Of a stretch of 6,857 nt of DNA, positions 1 to 5,417 are shown one piece after another (positions within the stretch are counted from its first letter, which is position 1; each line of letters opens with the position of its first letter). Under the pieces are notes generated by a model. It was given only the letters and a program-made list of their open reading frames with translations. It was not told where the DNA came from and did not search any database. Both the position numbers and the translations under genes were made by a program. The stretch spans positions 1-6,857 of the forward strand of contig CAMPGP010000119.1 in the NCBI GenBank assembly GCA_946885545.1, read 5' to 3'. The DNA is from an uncultured Altererythrobacter sp. (GTDB lineage Bacteria > Pseudomonadota > Alphaproteobacteria > Sphingomonadales > Sphingomonadaceae).

Positions 1-1013
1 ATCCAGGCGAGGAACAGGCGCTCGTTCCACGGGACCGAGCTGAACAGGAGGCTGACGAGGATCGTCACCGGGCGGACGAGGAACAGCAGGGCGATCAGGA
101 ACAGCCCGAAGCGCCAGTTGAGATAGCTGAGCTCCTCGTAGTCGAGCGAGGCCGACAGCAGGATGAATATGCCCGAGACCAGCAGGACCGCAATGTTCTG
201 CTTGAACGGATGGATGGAGCGCAGGCTCGACACGTTCATGTTCGCCAGCGCAATGCCCATGACGGTCACCGCGACCAGCCCGGCCTCGTGCTCGATCTTG
301 TTCGACAGCACGAAGACGCCCACGACCAGCGTCAGCAGCACCGGTACCTTGAGATATTCGGGGATGGCCCCGCGCGGAAACGACCAGGCAACGAAGCGCG
401 CGGCCGCATAGCCCAGACCGCCCGCGAGCGCGGCGGCGAGAATCATCGGCGGGACCACCTCGAACACCGAGGCCCCGGGCGTCTCGGCGACCAGTCGGAA
501 GTACTCGTAGGCGATGACCGCGCAAAGTGCGCCGATCGGATCGTTGACGATAGCTTCCCACTTGAGGATCGCGGCCGGGCGCGTCTGCACGCTCGATTGG
601 CGTAGCATCGGCAGGACGACCGTTGGGCCGGTCACGACCAAAATACCGGCGAAGAGGATGGCGACGGGCCATACCAGTCCGGCGACATAGTAGCCGGCGA
701 GACTGCCCATGATCCAGCCGATCGGGACGCCGAACAGGACCAGACGCCAGACGCCGTCGCCTGCATGGCGCAACTCGCGCAGGTCCAGGCTCAGCCCGCC
801 TTCGAACAGGATCAGCGCGACCCCGATGGCGACCATCGGTTCGAGCAGTTCGCCGAAAGCGGCTTCGGGATCGATGATGCCGAGGATCGGACCTGCGAGA
901 AAACCCGCCGCCAGCATGAGCACGATCGCGGGCCAGCCGGTTCGCCATGCGATCCACTGGGCACCGATGCCGAGCACGCCCACCAGCGCTATGACGAGTG
1001 CCTGTTCTTCCAT
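1..1013 (-). CDS. CPA1-type Na+/H+ (cation:proton) antiporter, N-terminal part; continues beyond left edge
   Basis: The reading frame opens at ATG 1011-1013 (MEEQALVIALVG...) and stays open for 337 codons to the window edge, so the 3' end is missing. The product is an inner-membrane exchanger that swaps cytoplasmic Na+ or K+ for H+. The visible part is almost all hydrophobic helices, about nine to ten, separated by short charged loops. Family marks are LFEGGLSL near residues 70-77, GPTVVLP at 129-135 (the counterpart of the TDPVAV unwound helix) and VNDPIGA at 156-162. The Asn-Asp pair at 157-158 is the ND motif typical of electroneutral CPA1 exchangers such as NhaP. A helix rich in small residues follows around 280-295 (LLVSGIFILLSASL). 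The start is preceded only by a weak GGGGG at 7-3 nt upstream. The gene lies 80 nt after apt on the same strand. Relatives often carry a C-terminal TrkA/RCK-like cytoplasmic domain, but that part would lie outside the window. The ion specificity cannot be read from the sequence. Confidence 0.9.
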   Translation of the reverse strand, partial: MEEQALVIALVGVLGIGAQWIAWRTGWPAIVLMLAAGFLAGPILGIIDPEAAFGELLEPMVAIGVALILFEGGLSLDLRELRHAGDGVWRLVLFGVPIGWIMGSLAGYYVAGLVWPVAILFAGILVVTGPTVVLPMLRQSSVQTRPAAILKWEAIVNDPIGALCAVIAYEYFRLVAETPGASVFEVVPPMILAAALAGGLGYAAARFVAWSFPRGAIPEYLKVPVLLTLVVGVFVLSNKIEHEAGLVAVTVMGIALANMNVSSLRSIHPFKQNIAVLLVSGIFILLSASLDYEELSYLNWRFGLFLIALLFLVRPVTILVSLLFSSVPWNERLFLAW

Positions 1014-1093
1014 TGCCCCCGGTTCGATCCGTTTGGTTGGCCGTCCCCCCGCAGAACGCGCGGCGCCGCGGTTCTATCCCTCGCGGACGAGAA
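1014..1093. other. apt-antiporter intergenic region
   Basis: This 80-nt gap separates the apt stop from the antiporter start. It contains one inverted repeat (1053-1075) and a run of six C on the plus strand at 1045-1050, which reads as six G on the transcript. I see no convincing -35/-10 pair, so the antiporter may be read through from apt or use an unrecognised promoter. Confidence 0.6.
1053..1075 (-). terminator. GC-rich hairpin after apt, without U-tract
   Basis: AGAAC at 1053-1057 pairs with GTTCT at 1071-1075, and CGCGG at 1059-1063 pairs with CCGCG at 1066-1070, leaving one bulged base and a very short loop that would open by a pair. The hairpin lies 18 nt past the apt stop. The transcript beyond it is G-rich rather than U-rich, so it is not a canonical intrinsic terminator. 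It could stabilise the 3' end of the apt mRNA or be a chance structure in GC-rich DNA. Confidence 0.25.
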
Positions 1094-1630
1094 TCATTCG
1101 CCTTCGAAGGCCATGAGGGCATCGACCGCGACGCCCGCCGCGCGCAGACGGGCCGCGCCGCCCAGCTCGGGCAGGTCGATCGCGAACAGCGCGTGGTCGG
1201 CGCGTGCACCGGCCTTGCGCAGGAGTTCGGCGGTGGCAAGCGCGGTTCCGCCGGTCGCGATCAGATCGTCGACGATGACGACGTTTTGCCCCTGTCCGAT
1301 CGCCTCGGGATCGATTTCCAGCCGGTCGCTGCCGTATTCGAGCGCGTAATCGATGCCGATGGTCGCGACGGGCAGCTTGCCCGGCTTGCGGACCGGGACG
1401 AAGCCGACCCCGAGCTCGACCGCGACCGCAGCGCCGAAGATGAACCCGCGCGCCTCCATCCCGGCAATCGCCTCGGCCCCCGCGTCGCGTGCCCGGTCCG
1501 CGAGGTGGCCGACCGCCGCTGCGAACCCCGCGCCGTGACCGATCAGCGTGGTCACGTCGCGGAACTGGATCCCGCGCGCGGGAAAGTCCGGCACCGTGCG
1601 TACCAGCGCCTTCAGGTCTGCGGGGCTCAT
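1094..1630 (-). CDS. apt: adenine phosphoribosyltransferase
   Basis: The enzyme salvages adenine in the cytoplasm: adenine + PRPP gives AMP + pyrophosphate. The 178-residue length is normal for bacterial Apt. Visible landmarks in order are FRDVTTL at 23-29 in the N-terminal hood, EARGFIFG at 59-66, the flexible-loop segment RKPGKLP at 81-87, and the diagnostic PRPP-binding motif VVIVDDLIATGGT at 117-129 with its two acidic residues D121 and D122. These separate it from hypoxanthine-guanine and xanthine transferases, whose hood regions differ. The ATG at 1628-1630 is supported by GGGAG six nt upstream. It follows petC by 76 nt, across a probable terminator, so it may have its own promoter or depend on readthrough of the pet operon. 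Identification is secure. Confidence 0.97.
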   Translation of the reverse strand: MSPADLKALVRTVPDFPARGIQFRDVTTLIGHGAGFAAAVGHLADRARDAGAEAIAGMEARGFIFGAAVAVELGVGFVPVRKPGKLPVATIGIDYALEYGSDRLEIDPEAIGQGQNVVIVDDLIATGGTALATAELLRKAGARADHALFAIDLPELGGAARLRAAGVAVDALMAFEGE

Positions 1631-1636
1631 TCGGTT

Positions 1637-1641
1637 CTCCC
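1637..1641 (-). promoter_or_regulatory. apt ribosome binding site
   Basis: GGGAG on the minus strand, six nt before the apt ATG, is a good Shine-Dalgarno sequence at the right distance. It starts two nt after the T-rich tail of the upstream hairpin, so terminator and translation signal are packed together. Confidence 0.6.
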
Positions 1642-1642
1642 G

Positions 1643-1680
1643 AAAGCAAACGCCCCTCGCATCGCGTGGATGGAGGGGCG
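1643..1680 (-). terminator. probable intrinsic terminator of petABC
   Basis: On the minus strand CGCCCCTC (1680-1673) pairs perfectly with GAGGGGCG (1658-1651). Inside, CAT and ATG can add three more pairs around a single bulged base, leaving a loop of about seven nt. TTTGCTTT (1650-1643) follows the stem directly. An 8-bp, almost all G/C stem plus a T-rich tail, 26 nt after the petC stop, fits a rho-independent terminator, although the T-tract is broken by GC. Confidence 0.55.
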
Positions 1681-1706
1681 CTCGATTGCTTCGCTCGCGA
1701 AGGCGA

Positions 1707-2567
1707 TCAGCCGTCTTCGCGGCGGGGCTTCACGCTCGACCAGACCTGCTTCTTTGCAAGGAAGGCCAGGATCGTGGCGAAGATCAGGAAGCCCAGCACC
1801 GGCCATCCCGTCTGGCGCCGTTCGACGAGCTTGGGCTCCGCCGTCCAGGTCAGGAACGCGGCGACGTCCGCACTCATCTGGCGGATCGTCGGCGCCGGGT
1901 TGCCTTCGGCATAGGTCACCTGACCGTCGGCCGTCAGCGGCGGCGCCATGGCGAGGTTGAGGTTCGGGAAGTAGCGGTTGAAGTGCAGGCCGGTCGGAGT
2001 CTCGAAATCGGGGAACTCCTCGGTCAGTTCCGCCGGAACGGGCCCATAGCCGGTCAGCAGCGAATAGACGTATTCCGGACCGTGGTGGCGCGCCTTCGTC
2101 ATCAGCGAGAGATCGGGCGGAACCGCGTTGTTGTTCGCCGCCGCGGCCGCAACCGCATTGGGATAGGGCGACGGGAAATAGTCGGTCGGAAGGCCCGGAC
2201 GGAAGGTTGCCTCGCCGGTGTCGGGATTGATCCCGGGGACCTGATAGCTGGCCGCCTCGGCCTTGATCTGGCCTTCGCTGTAGCCGATGCCCGCGAGATC
2301 GCGGATGGCGACGTTCTTGAGGCCGTGACAGGCCGAGCAGACTTCCTTGTAGACCTGGTACCCGCGCTGGAGCTGCGCGACGTCCCACGTGCCCACGGGG
2401 CCGTCATGCGCGAAGCCGCCTGCGGGGCCCTCGGGCGCGAGGTGGAACTCGTGCTCGGCCGTGTGCTGGGCTTCCTCGGTCGCCCAGGTGTAGGCGCCCG
2501 TGACGAAAGCCAGCAGCACCACGATGCTGAAGCCGAGACCGACGAGGATTGCGATAGGCCGGATCAT
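1707..2567 (-). CDS. petC: cytochrome c1, heme subunit of the cytochrome bc1 complex
   Basis: This subunit takes electrons from the Rieske cluster and passes them to soluble or membrane cytochrome c on the periplasmic side. The 286-residue protein has an N-terminal hydrophobic segment at about 4-23, a periplasmic domain with one heme-attachment motif CSACH at 77-81 (C77, C80 and proximal H81), and the probable axial methionine M207 in LAMAPPL. A single C-terminal transmembrane anchor at about 256-272 is followed by a positively charged cytoplasmic tail. The segment PPDLSLMTKARHHG at 150-163 is typical of the family. It is a separate gene, not a cytochrome b/c1 fusion. The ATG follows the petB stop by 22 nt, through a purine-rich stretch that can act as ribosome binding site. 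The N-terminal helix lacks an obvious AxA cleavage site. Identification is secure. Confidence 0.97.
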   Translation of the reverse strand: MIRPIAILVGLGFSIVVLLAFVTGAYTWATEEAQHTAEHEFHLAPEGPAGGFAHDGPVGTWDVAQLQRGYQVYKEVCSACHGLKNVAIRDLAGIGYSEGQIKAEAASYQVPGINPDTGEATFRPGLPTDYFPSPYPNAVAAAAANNNAVPPDLSLMTKARHHGPEYVYSLLTGYGPVPAELTEEFPDFETPTGLHFNRYFPNLNLAMAPPLTADGQVTYAEGNPAPTIRQMSADVAAFLTWTAEPKLVERRQTGWPVLGFLIFATILAFLAKKQVWSSVKPRREDG

Positions 2568-2589
2568 TGCGTTTCTCTTTCTCTCGTCC

Positions 2590-3882
2590 TCAGGTCGCGG
2601 GCGTGGTGTTTTCGCCGAGCACGGCCTTCTTGTCCGACCCCAGCACGGCCTCGGTGATCGAATAGGGCAGCGGCTCGGGCTTCTCGAACGAGGAGACGAG
2701 CGGCAAGATCACGAGGAAGTGGAGGAAGTAGTAGGCGGTCGCGAGCTGGCTCAGCATCACGTAGGGTTCTTCGGCCGGGGCGCCGCCGCAATAGAACAGC
2801 ACCGCCATGCACGGCAGCAGGCCGAACCAGAAGAACTTGCGGAACAGCGGACGGAAGTGGCCGCTGCGCACCGGCGAACGGTCGAGCCAGGGCAGGAAGA
2901 ACCACATGAGGATCGCGGCGAACATGGCGAGCACGCCCCACAGCTTCGCCGGCAGGATGAAGTCCATCGTGAAGGCGCGCAGGATCGCGTAGAACGGCCA
3001 GAAGTACCATTCGGGGACGATGTGCGCCGGGGTCGAGAGCGGGTTCGCCTCGATATAGTTGTCGGGGTGTCCGAGCGCGTTCGGCAGGAAGAACACCATG
3101 ATCGCGAACAGGATCAGCACCACGCCGAGCCCGAAGCCGTCCTTCGCCGTGTAGTAGGGGTGGAACGGCACGGTGTCGCTCTCGCTCTTCACCTCGACCC
3201 CGGTCGGGTTCGAGGAACCGGGAATGTGCAGCGCCCAGATGTGGAGGATCACCACGCCCGCGATCACGAACGGCAGCAGGAAGTGGAGCGAGAAGAACCG
3301 ATTCAGCGCCGCGTCGTCGGGCGCGTAGCCGCCCAGCAGCCAGATCTGCAGCGGTTCGCCGACCACCGGGATTGCACCGAAAAGGCCGGTGATGACTTTG
3401 GCGCCCCAGAAGCTCATCTGGCCCCACGGCAGCACGTAGCCCATGAAGGCGGTCGCCATCATCAGCAGGAAGATGACCACGCCCAGCAGCCAGACCATCT
3501 CGCGCGGGGCCTTGTACGACGAGTAGTAGAAGCCGCGGAAGATGTGCAGGTAGATGACGATGAAGAAGAAGCTCGCGCCGTTGGCGTGGGAATAGCGCAT
3601 CAGCCAGCCCCAGTTGACGTCGCGCATGATGTGCTCGACCGAATCGAACGCGATCGTGGCGTTGCCCGCATAGTGCATCGCCAGGACGATTCCGGTGACG
3701 ATCTGCAGCACCAGGCAGAAGCCGGCGAGCACGCCGAAATTCCACATATAGTTGAGATTGCGCGGCACCGGATAGCCGGCGCCCACCGCGTTGTAGACGA
3801 GCCGCGGCAGAGGCAGCTTCTCGTCGAAGAACTTCGCGACCGGATTGGTCGGGGTATATTCCTTGGCCCAGGGAAAGCTCAT
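2590..3882 (-). CDS. petB: cytochrome b of the cytochrome bc1 complex
   Basis: This is the integral membrane core of complex III, where quinol is oxidised at Qo and quinone reduced at Qi by two b hemes. The 430-residue length and eight hydrophobic helices fit the bacterial bc1 type rather than the split b6/subunit IV type. The four heme ligands are visible: H99 and H113 in helix B, H200 and H214 in helix D, each pair 14 residues apart. [14 protein letters not shown] at 148-161 forms the helix C/cd1 part of the Qo site, and the Qo-loop signature PEWY is at 290-293. The sequence continues through helices G and H to a soluble tail ending near 430. The start follows the petA stop by 17 nt, with GGAG and GAGAG available as ribosome binding site. 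It is the middle gene of petABC. Identification is secure. Confidence 0.98.
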   Translation of the reverse strand: MSFPWAKEYTPTNPVAKFFDEKLPLPRLVYNAVGAGYPVPRNLNYMWNFGVLAGFCLVLQIVTGIVLAMHYAGNATIAFDSVEHIMRDVNWGWLMRYSHANGASFFFIVIYLHIFRGFYYSSYKAPREMVWLLGVVIFLLMMATAFMGYVLPWGQMSFWGAKVITGLFGAIPVVGEPLQIWLLGGYAPDDAALNRFFSLHFLLPFVIAGVVILHIWALHIPGSSNPTGVEVKSESDTVPFHPYYTAKDGFGLGVVLILFAIMVFFLPNALGHPDNYIEANPLSTPAHIVPEWYFWPFYAILRAFTMDFILPAKLWGVLAMFAAILMWFFLPWLDRSPVRSGHFRPLFRKFFWFGLLPCMAVLFYCGGAPAEEPYVMLSQLATAYYFLHFLVILPLVSSFEKPEPLPYSITEAVLGSDKKAVLGENTTPAT

Positions 3883-3899
3883 GGTTTGTCTCTCGCTCC

Positions 3900-4487
3900 T
3901 CAGCCGACCGTGATCACGGTGTCGGAAGTGAATTCGTACTCGGGCACCTCGAGGTTCGTCGGCGCCGGGCCTTTGCGGATGCGCGCCGCCGTGTCGTAGT
4001 GCGAACCGTGGCAGGGGCAGAAGTACCCGCCGAATTCGCCCTTGTTCTCACCCTCGGCGGCACCCAGCGGCACGCAGCCGAGGTGGGTGCAGACGCCCAT
4101 TGTGACGAGCACGTCGCCGTGGCCTTCCTTGGTCCGCTCCGACAGTGTCTGCGGATCGCGCAGCGAGGACACGTCGACCGCTTCGGCCGCCTGCATCTCG
4201 GCCGGGGTCAGCCGGCGGACGAACAGCGGCTGCTTGCGGAAGATCGCCTTGATCGCCTGGCCCGGCTCGATCGCCGAAACGTCGACTTCGGTGGTGCTTT
4301 CGGCGAGCACGTCGGCCGAAGGGGCCATCTGGCTGACCAGCGGGTAGAGCACGGCCACGCCGCCGAAACCCGCGGCGCTCACTGCCGCGATGTTGATGAA
4401 ATCGCGCCGACGGACCCCGTCGTCACCCCCCGAAGCGTTGGGGTCGGCGACGATATCAGGTGTCGCGGCGCCAGTCGTATCAGCCAT
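3900..4487 (-). CDS. petA: Rieske iron-sulfur protein of the cytochrome bc1 complex
   Basis: The subunit carries the [2Fe-2S] cluster that takes the first electron from quinol at the Qo site and moves it to cytochrome c1. The 195-residue form starting MADTTGAA at ATG 4485-4487 is normal for the family. A twin-arginine signal-anchor [10 protein letters not shown] at 26-35 precedes one hydrophobic helix to about 50, consistent with Tat export and retention as an N-terminal anchor. Cluster box 1 is CTHLGC at 133-138 (ligands C133, H135) and box 2 is CPCHGSHYD at 157-165 (ligands C157, H160). C138 and C159 form the usual disulfide, and S162 and Y164 are the potential-raising hydrogen donors. KGPAP at 172-176 closes the domain. 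AAR replaces the common (S/A)GR before it. The frame stays open to a GTG at 4565, but ATG 4487 has purine-rich AAGG and AGGG upstream and gives the expected length. It is the first gene of petABC. Confidence 0.97.
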   Translation of the reverse strand: MADTTGAATPDIVADPNASGGDDGVRRRDFINIAAVSAAGFGGVAVLYPLVSQMAPSADVLAESTTEVDVSAIEPGQAIKAIFRKQPLFVRRLTPAEMQAAEAVDVSSLRDPQTLSERTKEGHGDVLVTMGVCTHLGCVPLGAAEGENKGEFGGYFCPCHGSHYDTAARIRKGPAPTNLEVPEYEFTSDTVITVG

Positions 4488-4490
4488 TAG

Positions 4491-4499
4491 CCCTGCCTT
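4491..4499 (-). promoter_or_regulatory. petA ribosome binding site
   Basis: On the minus strand AAGG lies eight nt and AGGG three nt before ATG 4487. Together they support this start over the GTG further upstream at 4563-4565, which would add 26 residues of low-similarity sequence in front of the Tat region. Confidence 0.45.
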
Positions 4500-4549
4500 G
4501 TTCAGACGTATCTTGCCTTGATCCGGCTCCGCTGCCGGTAGGGAGAACC

Positions 4550-4576
4550 CCCTTGCGGCCGCCACCTGCGCAAGGG
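4550..4576. repeat. inverted repeat in the petA leader
   Basis: CCCTTGCG at 4550-4557 is the exact reverse complement of CGCAAGGG at 4569-4576, separated by 11 nt. It sits 63-89 nt upstream of the petA ATG. The 8-bp arms with centres 19 nt apart could be a dimeric operator or an RNA hairpin in the leader. There is no T-run after it on either strand, so it is not an intrinsic terminator. Confidence 0.45.
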
Positions 4577-4620
4577 CAGGCGGGGCCCCCTGCGGTGCCG
4601 GTTTGGGCGGCCTGTAGCTG

Positions 4621-4651
4621 CGAAAACCGGTGCTGCCAACCGCCTTTTTCG
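4621..4651 (-). terminator. imperfect hairpin after pgeF, possible terminator
   Basis: CGAAAA (4621-4626) pairs with TTTTCG (4646-4651), and CGGT (4628-4631) with ACCG (4639-4642), with an asymmetric internal loop between them and a 7-nt loop. It begins 14 nt past the pgeF stop. On the minus strand the only T-run is the TTTT inside the 3' arm, so this is a weak terminator at best. It looks better read on the plus strand, where CGGT/ACCG is followed by CC and five T, but no plus-strand gene ends here. Confidence 0.3.
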
Positions 4652-4664
4652 GATGGCGGGAAGG

Positions 4665-5417
4665 CTAGCCGGGCCACCCGACGAGCGAGATGAGCCGCCC
4701 GTAATTCGCCTCGCCGCGATGGGTCGCACGGCGGTAGGAATAGAACCGCGCAGGGTCGGCATAGGTGTCGCAGCCCATTGCCTCGACCTGCCGGACACCC
4801 GCCCGGTCCAGCCGCGCGGCGACGTAGCCGGGCAAGTCGAACTGCCAGTGCCCAGGCGCGCCGGGTGCGAAGAAAGGCGCATCCGCCTCGGCGAACTGCG
4901 CCCGAAATCCGTCGTCGACCTCGTAGCTCGGCTGCGCGATGCACGGGCCGATCGCCGCCGCGATGCTCTCGCGCGCGGCACCCAGCCCGATCATCGCTTC
5001 GACCGTGTTCTCGATCACGCCGCCATGTGCTCCGCGCCACCCCGCATGCGCCGCGCCGACGACGCCCGCCTCGCGGTCGGCGAGGAGCACGGGCGCGCAG
5101 TCGGCGGTGACGATCGCGAGCAGGACGCCGGGCAGCGCAGTGACCAGCGCGTCCGCCCGTGGCCGCGCCTCGTCGCTCCATGGCTCGGAGACGACGGCGA
5201 CGTCGGGCGAATGGATCTGGTGCACGCTTACGATCGGAGCGCCCGGCAGCACCGCGCTCGCGGCCAGCCGCCGGTTCTCGCGCACGGTCTCGACCGGATC
5301 GTCGGCGCCGAAGCCGCACTGCAGGCCGGCCGCGGGACCGGTCGAGACGCCGCCGCGCCGGGTCATGAAGCCGTGCGGTACGCCCGCCAGACCGGCGGCT
5401 GTCAGCGCCTCAGCCAA
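4665..5417 (-). CDS. pgeF: PgeF/YfiH family (multicopper-oxidase-like, Cu-oxidase_4 fold) protein
   Basis: The 250-residue length and motifs fit the YfiH/LACC1 family. Members have been described as purine nucleoside phosphorylase/adenosine deaminase-type enzymes, as polyphenol oxidase, and in E. coli as the factor PgeF that prevents mis-incorporation of serine into the peptidoglycan stem peptide. The exact reaction here is not decided by sequence. The metal-site residues are visible: H66 in VHQIHS, C107 in TADCAPV and H124 in AAHAGWRGA, the usual His-Cys-His zinc set. PHGFMTRRGGVS at 14-25 is the conserved N-terminal strand, GPCI is at 157-160 and the C-terminal RFYSYRRATHRGE block is at 224-236. 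No signal peptide is seen, so it is cytoplasmic. The start is taken as TTG 5415-5417, since the first internal ATG (residue 18) would cut the conserved strand. It overlaps the pepN stop by eight nt, suggesting translational coupling. Confidence 0.92.
   Translation of the reverse strand: MAEALTAAGLAGVPHGFMTRRGGVSTGPAAGLQCGFGADDPVETVRENRRLAASAVLPGAPIVSVHQIHSPDVAVVSEPWSDEARPRADALVTALPGVLLAIVTADCAPVLLADREAGVVGAAHAGWRGAHGGVIENTVEAMIGLGAARESIAAAIGPCIAQPSYEVDDGFRAQFAEADAPFFAPGAPGHWQFDLPGYVAARLDRAGVRQVEAMGCDTYADPARFYSYRRATHRGEANYGRLISLVGWPG

Larger units (their letters stand above)
4488..4664. other. 177-nt pgeF-petA intergenic region, pet operon leader
   Basis: No gene is supported here. The region must contain the end of the pgeF transcript and, probably, the promoter and 5' leader of petABC. 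It carries several inverted repeats: 4523-4538, 4550-4576, a GGGGCCCC palindrome at 4582-4589, and 4621-4651. I cannot point to a convincing sigma-70-type promoter. The repeats may be regulatory sites or mRNA structures, or partly chance in GC-rich DNA. Confidence 0.6.

Noticed and set aside
1633..1641. GGGAGAACC on the minus strand here and the same 9-mer on the plus strand at 4541-4549
   Set aside because: Two short copies in opposite orientation relative to transcription, one acting as the apt ribosome binding site, are most simply coincidence.
1548..2657. 369-residue plus-strand open frame across apt start, petC and petB end
   Set aside because: It is an arginine-rich antisense shadow spanning two gene boundaries, without a family resemblance.
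2564..3745. 393-residue minus-strand open frame overlapping petB
   Set aside because: It is an out-of-frame shadow of cytochrome b on the same strand. The petB frame has all four heme ligands and PEWY.
2500..3999. 499-residue open frame on the plus strand opposite petB and petC
   Set aside because: It lies antisense to two secure genes, is dominated by R, E, H, D and Q, and has no recognisable domain. Such frames arise when G/C-ending codons are read on the opposite strand.
4488..4565. 26-residue N-terminal extension of petA from GTG 4563-4565
   Set aside because: The extension has no family resemblance, crosses an inverted repeat and has a poorer start. ATG 4485-4487 gives the normal length and puts the twin-arginine motif at a normal position.
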